The position numbers and the translations under genes were made by a program. The notes below the pieces were generated by a model that had not been told where the DNA came from, did no database searches, and saw only the letters and a list, made by a program, of their open reading frames with translations. Of a DNA stretch of 64,000 nucleotides, positions 27,024-35,232 are shown in pieces (the stretch's first letter is position 1; each line of letters opens with the position of its first letter). The stretch is taken from the NCBI RefSeq assembly GCF_011174675.1, contig NZ_JAANIG010000024.1:1-64000 (forward strand), given 5' to 3'. Source of the stretch: Perlabentimonas gracilis (GTDB lineage: Bacteria; Bacteroidota; Bacteroidia; Bacteroidales; Tenuifilaceae).

Positions 27024-28262
27024 ATGAAAATCTTTTCAATAGTAGCAATTATTGCTATAGCGTTAGCATCATGCCAAAACAACCAAGGGCATGAGCTGTT
27101 GGGCTGTGGTCACGATCATTCTCACGACCATACGCCAGCCAAAGCGAAAACCAATACTCACGTGCATACCGATGAGTGCGATCATAACCACGATCATGAG
27201 CATGCTCACCACCATTCACATGCAGCAGGCGCCGATGACCACAAGGAGCATGACCATGGGCATGATCATGAAGAGTACGGTGTAATTCATGTTAGCGAGG
27301 TGCCTTTTAGCCAATCGGTACGCGTTGGTGGAGAAATTCTTCAATCGCCCGGCGACGAGCAGATTGTAGTTGCCAATCATGATGGGCTTGTGTTTTTTGC
27401 AAGCAAATCGATGCAGGAGGGTGTGGCGGTTTCCCAAAATCAAACGTTGGTTACTCTTACCTCGGGTGCGCTGGTGCATGATAATTTGGAAGCGGGTTTC
27501 CTAGAGGCCAAAGCGCAATACGAGAAAGCTAAGGTGGACTACGAGCGTGCCCAAAAGCTGGTAGCCGACACCATTATTTCGGAGGGGCAGTATCTCGATA
27601 CTAAGCTGGCATACGAAACAAGCCAGCTAACCTATAATAATATCCGCAGAAATTATGAGAATGGTGGCCAAAAAGTGCTTGCACCCTTTAGTGGATTCGT
27701 AAAGCGTATCCATATTGCCGAAGGGGAGTTTGTGCAGGCAGGTCAACCGCTTTTCACCATCGCGCAAAACAGTAGGCTGGTGGTTAAAGCCGAGATGCCC
27801 CAACGGGCAGCGGCATCTCTTGGGAATATCCGCACGGCAAACTTTATCACCCCATATAATGGGCAAGTCTTTTCAACTCAAGAGTTAAACGGTAAACTTA
27901 TTTCCTGGGGTAAGTCCACCGCGCAAGGCAGTTACTACATCCCTGTTATTTTTGAGATTGATAATAGGGGCGATTTAATATCGGGAACATACATAGAGGT
28001 TTACCTCAAATCTGCCACTGAGACAAATTCAATTGCCATTCCTAAAACAGCCTTGCTTGAGGAGTTTGGCAACTACTACGTTTTTGTCGAGAGCCATGAA
28101 GGCTGGGAGAAACGCTACGTGCACATTGATGGAACTGATGGCAAGATGGTACGCATTGCCCAAGGATTAAAGGTGGGCGACCATGTAGCCACAGCAAATG
28201 TATCGAGAATTAAACTTTCGCAAATGTCGGGCCAGCTACCCGAGCATGCGCATGTACACTAG
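27024..28262 (+). CDS. RND efflux periplasmic adaptor lipoprotein with His-rich N-terminus
   Basis: A 412-residue membrane-fusion protein of the CusB/CzcB type that links the inner-membrane pump to the outer-membrane channel. The lipobox Cys is at residue 17 (ALASC). Residues 24-88 are exceptionally rich in His and Asp (HDHSHDHTP, DHNHDHEHAHHHSHA, DHGHDHEE), a likely divalent-metal-binding segment. The usual barrel-sandwich/alpha-hairpin/barrel order follows (KAQYEKAKVDYERAQKLVAD hairpin at about 160-180, VLAPFSGFVKRIHIAEGEFV). Next downstream are the pump and TolC-like genes in the same direction. The metal is not fixed by sequence; Co/Zn/Cd or Cu/Ag are possible. Confidence 0.9.
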   Translation: MKIFSIVAIIAIALASCQNNQGHELLGCGHDHSHDHTPAKAKTNTHVHTDECDHNHDHEHAHHHSHAAGADDHKEHDHGHDHEEYGVIHVSEVPFSQSVRVGGEILQSPGDEQIVVANHDGLVFFASKSMQEGVAVSQNQTLVTLTSGALVHDNLEAGFLEAKAQYEKAKVDYERAQKLVADTIISEGQYLDTKLAYETSQLTYNNIRRNYENGGQKVLAPFSGFVKRIHIAEGEFVQAGQPLFTIAQNSRLVVKAEMPQRAAASLGNIRTANFITPYNGQVFSTQELNGKLISWGKSTAQGSYYIPVIFEIDNRGDLISGTYIEVYLKSATETNSIAIPKTALLEEFGNYYVFVESHEGWEKRYVHIDGTDGKMVRIAQGLKVGDHVATANVSRIKLSQMSGQLPEHAHVH

Positions 28263-28273
28263 AACAGTTATCG

Positions 28274-28324
28274 GTTGTCGGTTATCAGTTGTCGGTTTTT
28301 AGCCAACAACGAACAACCGACAAC
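28274..28324. repeat. Tandem GTTGTCGGTT and hairpin between adaptor and pump genes
   Basis: GTTGTCGGTT occurs at 28274-28283 and 28288-28297, and its complement AACCGACAAC at 28315-28324. The transcript between adaptor and pump genes can therefore fold into alternative stems. It may tune relative expression, or simply be a dispersed repeat. Confidence 0.4.
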
Positions 28325-28344
28325 ATACAACCCACAACAAAATT

Positions 28345-31300
28345 ATGCTAAACAAAATAATATCATACTCACTAAATAGCCGCCTGCTGGTGCTTATGCT
28401 TGGCCTTATGCTGCTGGTTGGTGGCACGTGGATTACCACAACCACCGAGGTTGATGTGTTCCCCGACCTAAACGCACCCACTGTGGTGGTAATGACACCC
28501 GCTCCGGGTATGGCGCCCGAAGAGGTGGAGAAGATGGTTACTTTCCCAATCGAAACATCGGTAAATGGGGCAACCGGCATTCGCCGTGTACGCTCAGCCT
28601 CTAGCATGGGGCTTTCAACCATTTGGGTCGAGTTTGACTGGGGGGCCGATATATACAACGCACGCCAAATTGTGAGCGAGCGCCTTATGTTTGTGGCCGA
28701 CGAGCTGCCCAGCGGGGTCGACAGGCCTATGCTCATGCCACAATCGAGCATTATGGGCGAGATAATGCTTTTTGCCCTAACATCGGAGGAAACATCGCCG
28801 CTCGATTTGCATACCATTGCCTCGTGGACAATTCGTCCCTTGCTACTTTCCATAGGCGGCGTAGCCGAGGTTTCGTACATCGGAGGCGAGGATAAGGAGT
28901 ATCAAATCCTTGCCAATCCGCTTCAGATGAAGCACTACAACGTTTCGCTCGATGAGCTGCTAACTGCCTGTAATGAGCTAAACACCAACGTGGCCGGTGG
29001 CTTTATTGAGGAGTACGGCAATAAGTATCCCGTTGTTGGCCGTGCCCGCACCAGTAATCCATACGATATTGCAAGTACGGTAATAAAAACAGCCAATGGC
29101 TATCCTATTACCATTGCCGATGTGGCCACCGTAAAAGTTGGTGCTGCCCCAAAGGAGGGCGATGGTTCGTATCGGGGCACCGATGCGGTAATTGTAACCG
29201 TAACCAAGCAACCCAATGTGAATACGCTTAAGCTTACCCAAAAGATAAAAGATGCTCTTGCCGATTTACAGGGCACGCTGCCTGCCGATGTGCAAATCCA
29301 CACCGATATTTTTGAGCAGGCTACCTTTATCAATACATCTATCAACAATGTTAAAAAGGCGCTGATAGAGGGGGCCATACTAATTGTTGTGGTGCTTATG
29401 ATATTCTTGATGAACTACCGTACCACAATTATTACCGTGGTGGCCATTCCAATTTCCATTCTGGTTACGCTTGTAACGCTTCGCTGGCTTGGGTTAACCA
29501 TCAATACTATGAGTTTGGGCGGTATGGCCATTGCTATAGGCTCACTGGTTGACGATGCCATTATTGATGTGGAGAACGTGTACAAGCGCCTTAGGCAAAA
29601 TCATATTCTGCCTAAGGCGGAGCAGAGGCCTATGCTGAAAGTGGTATACGATGCCTCTGTAGAGATTCGCTCATCAATATTCAATGCAACGCTAATTATT
29701 GTGGTGGCTTTTATCCCGCTGTTTTTCCTTAGCGGGATGGAGGGGCTAATGCTTAAGCCGCTGGGGATATCGTTTATTGTTTCGCTGTTTGCATCAACGC
29801 TGGTGGCGCTTAGCCTTACCCCGGTGATGTGTAGCTATATGCTTACCAGCCAAAAGCAGCTCGAGCGCAATGCCAAGGGCAGCTGGGTGGAGAAAAAGCT
29901 GACTGCCGCTTACGCCAATATCCTTCGTAAATCGCTTAGGTATAAAAAGGTGATTATTGGCAGTGCCGTTAGCCTGTTTGCTTTGTCGGTTGTTGTGCTG
30001 CTAATGCAGGGGCGCAGCTTTTTGCCACCATTCAACGAGGGGTCGCTTACCATAAATTTGGCTACTGTGCCAGGCGTTTCGTTGGGTGTTTCCAATGATA
30101 TTGGGAATAAGGCCGAGCAGCTGCTCCTTTCAATTCCCGAGATTACCTCGGTTACTCGCCGAACTGGTAGGTCGCATCTCTCGGAGCATTCGTTCGATGT
30201 GAACCAGTCGGAGATTGATGCGCCATATATGCTGGGCAGCCGTTCGCGATGGGCGTTTCTGCGCGAGGTGCGCGATAAGCTAAACACCCTTGAGGGTGTT
30301 GTGGTTGAGGTGGGTCAGCCCATAAGCCATCGTATCGATGCTATGCTCTCGGGCCACAAGGCCAATATTGCCATTAAAATTTTTGGGTACGATTTGAATA
30401 TGATGCACACCCTTGGTACCGAGATTAGCGAGGCTATTGCCGACATTCAGGGCATTGCCGATTTGGCCGTGGAGCAGCAGGTAGAGATTCCCCAGCTGCA
30501 AATTCAGCCCTACAGGCAAATGCTTGCTCGCTATGGTATTGCAACCAATCAGTTTAACAGATTTGTGCATACCGCATTTGGCGGAGCAAAAGTTTCGGAT
30601 GTTTTTGAAGGCGATAAGAGTTTCCCCATGGTGATAAGGTTCGATGATGAGTTCCGTAACTCGTTCAACCATATTGTTGATGCGCCAATTGATACCGATA
30701 GTGGGAATAAAGTTCCGCTGGGTCAGGTGGCCAGCGTGGTAAGCGCATCGGGGCCAAATACCATAAACCGCGAGAATGTGCAGCGTAAGATTGCTATTAA
30801 TATCAACGTGGCCAATCGCGACCAGCTGAGCGTGGTGAACGATATTAAGGAGCGAATTGGCTCTGAAGTAATTCTACCCGAGGGGTATCGGGTTGAGTAT
30901 GGTGGGCAATTCGAGAGCGAGGCGGAGGCAACAAAACGATTGCTACTGGCATCAATCCTTTCCATTGCTGCCATATTCCTGCTGCTTTACCACGAGTTGC
31001 GTCAGCCAACGCTTTCGGCCATAGTGCTGGCAAACCTACCCTTTGCACTAATAGGTGGAGTTATGGCTATTTGGATATCGTCGGGTATGCTAAGCATTCC
31101 AGCTATTATTGGGTTTATTACGCTTTTTGGCATTGCCACCCGAAACGGAATCCTGCTCATATCGCGCTACGAAGCGCTAAAAACGGAGGGACTTTCGCTA
31201 ATCGACAGGATTGTTGAGGGCTCGCGCGATAGGTTGCTGCCCATTGCCATGACAGCCCTAACCACGGCGCTGGCTCTTATTCCGCTTGCCCTAGCGGGCG

Positions 31301-31449
31301 ATAAGCCGGGTAACGAGATTCAAAGCCCAATGGCGGTGGTAATTCTAGGCGGATTGCTTAGTTCCATCCTCCTCAATATTTTCGTAGTCCCAGCAATTTA
31401 TATGGTTTACGATAAAAGAAGGGATAGGCTAGAAGGGAAGAATGACTAG
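28345..31449 (+). CDS. RND heavy-metal efflux pump, CusA/CzcA family
   Basis: A 1034-residue inner-membrane proton-driven pump with the RND plan: a first membrane helix (LMLGLMLLVGGTW), a large periplasmic domain, a helix group (about 345-540), a second periplasmic domain and a final helix group (about 855-1025). The family signature in the fourth helix reads IAIGSLVDDAIIDVENVYKR. The Asp of LVD and the Glu of VEN match proton-relay residues of CzcA, but the first Asp of the CzcA DFG motif is replaced (AIG). Length and the heavy-metal-type N-terminus (VFPDLNAPTVVVMTPAPGMAPEEVE) put it in the HME subfamily. Its adaptor is upstream and its channel downstream. Confidence 0.92.
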   Translation: MLNKIISYSLNSRLLVLMLGLMLLVGGTWITTTTEVDVFPDLNAPTVVVMTPAPGMAPEEVEKMVTFPIETSVNGATGIRRVRSASSMGLSTIWVEFDWGADIYNARQIVSERLMFVADELPSGVDRPMLMPQSSIMGEIMLFALTSEETSPLDLHTIASWTIRPLLLSIGGVAEVSYIGGEDKEYQILANPLQMKHYNVSLDELLTACNELNTNVAGGFIEEYGNKYPVVGRARTSNPYDIASTVIKTANGYPITIADVATVKVGAAPKEGDGSYRGTDAVIVTVTKQPNVNTLKLTQKIKDALADLQGTLPADVQIHTDIFEQATFINTSINNVKKALIEGAILIVVVLMIFLMNYRTTIITVVAIPISILVTLVTLRWLGLTINTMSLGGMAIAIGSLVDDAIIDVENVYKRLRQNHILPKAEQRPMLKVVYDASVEIRSSIFNATLIIVVAFIPLFFLSGMEGLMLKPLGISFIVSLFASTLVALSLTPVMCSYMLTSQKQLERNAKGSWVEKKLTAAYANILRKSLRYKKVIIGSAVSLFALSVVVLLMQGRSFLPPFNEGSLTINLATVPGVSLGVSNDIGNKAEQLLLSIPEITSVTRRTGRSHLSEHSFDVNQSEIDAPYMLGSRSRWAFLREVRDKLNTLEGVVVEVGQPISHRIDAMLSGHKANIAIKIFGYDLNMMHTLGTEISEAIADIQGIADLAVEQQVEIPQLQIQPYRQMLARYGIATNQFNRFVHTAFGGAKVSDVFEGDKSFPMVIRFDDEFRNSFNHIVDAPIDTDSGNKVPLGQVASVVSASGPNTINRENVQRKIAININVANRDQLSVVNDIKERIGSEVILPEGYRVEYGGQFESEAEATKRLLLASILSIAAIFLLLYHELRQPTLSAIVLANLPFALIGGVMAIWISSGMLSIPAIIGFITLFGIATRNGILLISRYEALKTEGLSLIDRIVEGSRDRLLPIAMTALTTALALIPLALAGDKPGNEIQSPMAVVILGGLLSSILLNIFVVPAIYMVYDKRRDRLEGKND

Positions 31450-31451
31450 AT

Positions 31452-31571
31452 AACCCCGTAGGGGTTAAATATCAATTACCACGAGCTTAAGCCCGTGGTT
31501 GTTAACGAAGAGTAAGTGCGTCGCACGTATAGTTTATTGCTCGAAACAGCAACCAGTCTTGCGACGCAATC
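31452..31571. repeat. String of short palindromes between pump and channel genes
   Basis: Five successive hairpins fill the 150-base gap: AACCCC/GGGGTT (31452-31466), CCACG/CGTGG (31479-31498), GTGCG/CGCAC (31516-31526), TTGCT/AGCAA (31537-31552) and TTGCG/CGCAA (about 31560-31570). They could stabilise the upstream mRNA or attenuate the channel gene. No start or promoter signal is obvious. Confidence 0.4.
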
Positions 31572-31599
31572 ATCATAAACCAATTGAAACGATATTAGT

Positions 31600-32772
31600 A
31601 TGAAATACATAACATCAATATTACTGCTAATTACCATTACCCTCACATCGTTGGCACAGGTTAGTATTAACGATGCCCTTAATCAAATTGAGGCAAATAG
31701 CCCAGCCATTGCAGCGCTTAAGGCTCAAGTGGATTTTCAAAAGGCCGAGGCTCGAACTAACCTGTTACCCCCCAACCCAACCCTTGAGGGTGGGCGATTT
31801 CCCGCTGTTGAGGGAGCTGGTGTAAAGTACGCCTGGGGCGTAAGCCAAAGCTTCGAGTTTCCCACGGTGTACGCTAAGCGCAATCAGCTGGCCAGAGCCA
31901 ACGATAAGTTTGCCGATGTGAGTTTCAGCGCAGCAAAGCAGGAGGTTTTACTGCAAGCCAAGCACGTTATTCTGGATTATATTCATGCAAAACGAATGCT
32001 TGCAGAGCTGAATCAACGCGAAAAGTTTGCCAGCAATATGCTTGGTATTATCAAAAAAAAGGTTGATGCTGGCCAGGCAACTGCAATAGATTTGAATAAT
32101 GCGCGGTTACGAATGGTTGAGGCAACGCAGAACGCCAGCAGCATGAGGTCGCAGAAAAATATTTTGCGTCGCAAAATTGTGTTGCTTAATGGCGGGCAGG
32201 AGCTGGCTGTGACCGACTCGCTGCTTTTGCTTTTACCGTTGGACGAAAGGGAGACCGTTTTCAGTCAGTTTGCCCAGTCCGATCCTCGCTTTGCAGAAAC
32301 CCAGCAATTGGTGGCTATGGCCGAGCAGAGTAAGTTGCTGGTAGCGCATCAGGGATTACCCGAGTTAAACATTGGTTACCAGTCGGAGCAAACAGGTGCA
32401 GAGCATTTTACTGGTTTCAAGGCTGGCCTTTCCATACCTTTATGGGGCAACTCTGGAAATCGGCGGGCTGCAGCCATTAAGTTGAACTCATCGCAAGCCC
32501 ATGCGCTTAGCCAGAGGGCAATGCTTGAGCTGGAGTTTGAGGAGTTGTATCAGCAAACGCTGAGTATCAAATCGCAGCTCGACGAGCTACGAAAAGCCCT
32601 GAAGAGCAACAATAATCTGGAGCTAACCCAGCGTGCCCTTGAGGCAGGTGAGGTTTCGGTAATCGATTTCTTTAACGAGGTTACATTCCTTTACGAAATT
32701 ACCGATAAGGTTTTTGACCTTGAGCTACAGTATGCCAGGCGCTACGCCGAACTGCATAGGTTTGAGTTGTAA
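31600..32772 (+). CDS. TolC-family outer-membrane efflux protein
   Basis: A 390-residue outer-membrane channel component, shorter than classic TolC but usual for Bacteroidota CusC/CzcC-like proteins. The signal peptide ends near residue 19 (LTSLAQ). Long amphipathic helices with the duplicated TolC repeat follow (INDALNQIEANSPAIAALKAQ; RALEAGEVSVIDFFNEVTFLYE). It completes the adaptor-pump-channel set and would carry metal ions across the outer membrane. Confidence 0.9.
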   Translation: MKYITSILLLITITLTSLAQVSINDALNQIEANSPAIAALKAQVDFQKAEARTNLLPPNPTLEGGRFPAVEGAGVKYAWGVSQSFEFPTVYAKRNQLARANDKFADVSFSAAKQEVLLQAKHVILDYIHAKRMLAELNQREKFASNMLGIIKKKVDAGQATAIDLNNARLRMVEATQNASSMRSQKNILRRKIVLLNGGQELAVTDSLLLLLPLDERETVFSQFAQSDPRFAETQQLVAMAEQSKLLVAHQGLPELNIGYQSEQTGAEHFTGFKAGLSIPLWGNSGNRRAAAIKLNSSQAHALSQRAMLELEFEELYQQTLSIKSQLDELRKALKSNNNLELTQRALEAGEVSVIDFFNEVTFLYEITDKVFDLELQYARRYAELHRFEL

Positions 32773-32796
32773 CTATTTTTTTAAGAAACTTACGAT

Positions 32797-32847
32797 CGGT
32801 TTGTGTGTTGACCAATAAATTGCTATATTTGGTCAATGCACAAACCG
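32797..32847 (+). promoter_or_regulatory. Promoter embedded in a long palindrome before the AAA ATPase gene
   Basis: A near-perfect 19-base inverted repeat (32797-32815 with 32829-32847; only the central TG pairs do not match) surrounds 13 bases. Inside it are TTTG (32800-32803) and TATATTTG (32824-32831), 20 bases apart, a full Bacteroidota -33/-7 promoter. The ATG follows at 32855 after a T run. The arrangement suggests repression by a protein that binds the palindrome, or a terminator-like stem, or an element end. Confidence 0.55.
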
Positions 32848-32854
32848 TTTTTTT

Positions 32855-34045
32855 ATGAATTCAATTTATGATTTTTCCGCAAGGGTGGTTGAAATGGTTA
32901 AGGTAACTAATATTCGACCTCAAATTGAGTGGCTAAAACAGAACGAAAGGCTAATAGGCATTAAGGGGAGTAGAGGTGTTGGTAAAACCACCCTGCTGTT
33001 GCAGTATGCAAAAACGTTGCTAAAAAACGATTCTTTTGTTTATATAAGCCTCGATAATCTATACTTCACCGAGAATAGTTTACTCAATTTTGCCGATGAG
33101 TTTTATAAAAACGGAGGTAAAGTTTTACTTATCGACGAGGTTCATCACTATCCAAATTGGTCGTTGGAATTGAAAAACATTTACGACCTTTTTCCTGATT
33201 TAAAAGTTGTTTACACCGGGTCATCTCTTCTCCATCTTTCAAAAGGACTAAGCGATTTGTCAAGACGTAGCGTAGTTTACAATTTGCCTGGATTGTCGCT
33301 AAGAGAGTTTATTAACTTTTCTACAAAGTTAAATTTAGCTCCAATTTCTTTAGATGAGATATTGACTGACCACGAATCGGTTGCCAAGCATATTTGGAAA
33401 GAAACAAAACCCATAAAATGGTTTAATCAATACATCAACCACGGATACTACCCGTTTTTTTTAGAGGGGATTGATAATTATCATCATAAGTTGAATGGAG
33501 TAATTCTTCAGATCCTTGAGAGTGACTTACCCTATATTTCTGGAGTTAGTTATAGTAACATAAACAAGTTGAAGCAATTACTTTATGTTATATCCGAGAG
33601 CGTTCCGTTTAAACCAAATATTGAAAAACTCAGCGAAAGGATTGGAATTTCAAAGAATACCCTAAAGGATTATCTCCATTATCTCAACGATGCCCTTCTT
33701 ATTAGCATGTTGTACTCCGATAGCAAGGGTATAAGTCGATTAACAAAACCCGATAAAATTTATTTGCACAACACCAACCTTATGTTTGCACTAGCAAATA
33801 CATCATCAAACACAGGTAATGAACGCGAGACGTTTTTCTACAATGCCCTAAGCGCAAAGCATGCAGTTAGCTACACACAAAAAGGCGATTTTTTAATTGA
33901 TGGTCGTTACACCTTTGAAGTTGGAGGAAAAAACAAGAGTCACAAACAAATTGAGGGGGTAGAGAATGCTTACCTAGCCATTGATGGCATTGACACTGGG
34001 TATGGCAATCAAATTCCCTTGTGGTTATTCGGGTTCATATATTAA
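32855..34045 (+). CDS. AAA family ATPase with DUF4143-type C-terminal domain
   Basis: A 396-residue ATPase. Walker A is GSRGVGKTTLL (about residues 38-48) and Walker B is VLLIDEVHHYPNW. The sensor strand VVYTGSSLLHLSKG and the arginine region LSRRSVVYNLPGLSLREF follow. The C-terminal half has a winged-helix-like part (LSERIGISKNTLKDYLHYLNDALLI) and a nuclease-fold-like end (FEVGGKNKSHKQIEG) typical of the ATP-binding DUF4143 family, which is common and often horizontally spread in Bacteroidota. Its function is not established. It interrupts an otherwise metal-related cluster and has its own promoter, so it is probably an independent insertion. Confidence 0.85.
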   Translation: MNSIYDFSARVVEMVKVTNIRPQIEWLKQNERLIGIKGSRGVGKTTLLLQYAKTLLKNDSFVYISLDNLYFTENSLLNFADEFYKNGGKVLLIDEVHHYPNWSLELKNIYDLFPDLKVVYTGSSLLHLSKGLSDLSRRSVVYNLPGLSLREFINFSTKLNLAPISLDEILTDHESVAKHIWKETKPIKWFNQYINHGYYPFFLEGIDNYHHKLNGVILQILESDLPYISGVSYSNINKLKQLLYVISESVPFKPNIEKLSERIGISKNTLKDYLHYLNDALLISMLYSDSKGISRLTKPDKIYLHNTNLMFALANTSSNTGNERETFFYNALSAKHAVSYTQKGDFLIDGRYTFEVGGKNKSHKQIEGVENAYLAIDGIDTGYGNQIPLWLFGFIY

Positions 34046-34089
34046 AAACCATTAAAAACCTTAAACAAACTTTGAGGTTGGGTGTTTGA

Positions 34090-34749
34090 ATGTGTAAATC
34101 TAGAGTAATGCAACGACAAAAACTTATTCAGCTAGCCCTAATCCTAACCATAATTACCCTTACCTACAACTTTGCCGAGGGGTTAATCTCCGTTTTCTTT
34201 GGCATAAGCGATGACACCCTAGTACTGTTGGGCTTTGGGGTTGATAGCTTTGTTGAGATGATATCGGCATTTGGAATTCTGCATATGGTGCTTAGGATGC
34301 GTAAGTCGCAGGCCGAAACCCCCGATAGCTTTGAAAAGAATGCGCTTAGGATTACCGGCACGGCCTTTTACTTGTTAACCCTTGGCTTGGTAGTAGGGGT
34401 TGCAATAAATTTTTATACTGGCGACGAGCCCGGAACAACAGTTGTTGGTATTATCGTTTCATCAGCATCAATACTAACGATGTGGTTTTTAATGCGGGCA
34501 AAGCAAAACGTAGGGCGTAAGCTTAATTCCGCAGCCATTATTGCCGATGCCAACTGTACCAAAACATGCTTTTACCTCTCGTTCATACTTCTGGCATCTA
34601 GCCTTTTGTACGAGTTTACAGGTATTGGCTGGGTTGATAACCTGGGATCGCTGGGCATTGCGTGGTTTGCATTTACGGAGGGGCGCGAGGCGTTCGAGAA
34701 GGCTCGCACTGGCAACCTGAGCTGTGGATGTGAGGGCAATTGCCATTAG
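34090..34749 (+). CDS. Cation transporter related to cation diffusion facilitators
   Basis: A 219-residue membrane protein with about six helices. It has the CDF-like motif GFGVDSFVEMISA (helix 2) and a degenerate repeat later (IIADANCTKTCFYLS), where Asp and Cys could bind metal. The C-terminal tail is Cys/His rich (LSCGCEGNCH). It lacks the cytoplasmic domain of full CDF exporters. An alternative start is the ATG at 34108. Its position after the RND efflux genes suggests a role in metal homeostasis; the substrate is unknown. Confidence 0.8.
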   Translation: MCKSRVMQRQKLIQLALILTIITLTYNFAEGLISVFFGISDDTLVLLGFGVDSFVEMISAFGILHMVLRMRKSQAETPDSFEKNALRITGTAFYLLTLGLVVGVAINFYTGDEPGTTVVGIIVSSASILTMWFLMRAKQNVGRKLNSAAIIADANCTKTCFYLSFILLASSLLYEFTGIGWVDNLGSLGIAWFAFTEGREAFEKARTGNLSCGCEGNCH

Positions 34750-34814
34750 TATGTACATTTGCATAAACCCATATAAATTACTGTCGTTATTCATTAAACA
34801 CTAATCATTTAGCT

Positions 34815-34994
34815 ATGGAACCAAAAGACAAAGTACTCGAAACCATTAAGAGCGCTGGCAAGCCCATGAAAGCTGGCGAGGTGGCCGAAGCCGCCGGAAT
34901 TGATAAAAAGGAAGTTGACAAGAGCATCAAAAGCCTTGTGGCCGATGGCGTTTTGCACTCACCCAAAAGGTGTTTCTATGATTTGAAGAAGTAG
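34815..34994 (+). CDS. Small winged-helix protein, possible metal-island regulator
   Basis: A 59-codon gene. The product starts MEPKDKVLETIKSAGKPMKA and shows a helix-turn-helix pattern (AGEVAEAAGIDKKEVDKSIK) followed by a short wing (LVADGVLHSPKRCFYDLKK). It matches small stand-alone winged-helix proteins of Bacteroidota in size and pattern. It starts 65 bases after the cation transporter. A single Cys lies in the wing. A regulatory role is inference. Confidence 0.7.
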   Translation: MEPKDKVLETIKSAGKPMKAGEVAEAAGIDKKEVDKSIKSLVADGVLHSPKRCFYDLKK

Positions 34995-35012
34995 ATTCGT
35001 TTTTTGTTTTTC

Positions 35013-35128
35013 AACACAGACCTGCCAGCGGGCAGGTCTGTGTTCGGTTTCTCTTCTCTTTATCTTTCTCCAAAATCCTCTTTCTCTGTGCCTCAGTGCC
35101 CCCGCCTGCCAGCGGGCAGGTCTGTGTT
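35013..35128. repeat. Direct repeat of a GC-rich hairpin
   Basis: A perfect hairpin (35013-35026 with 35031-35044, loop AGCG) carries the core CCTGCCAGCGGGCAGG. The 24 bases at 35021-35044 are repeated exactly at 35105-35128, followed by a T run. The first copy could terminate the winged-helix gene. The rest of 34995-35232 holds nothing else recognised. Confidence 0.55.
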
Positions 35129-35232
35129 TGTTTTTTTTATATCTCCCCCTCCAAAAAATCTCCTACCAATTATCATTGTTCGTTACTCCTACAATTCATA
35201 CCTTTAGCAAAACTTTCCTAATTCAACTAGCT

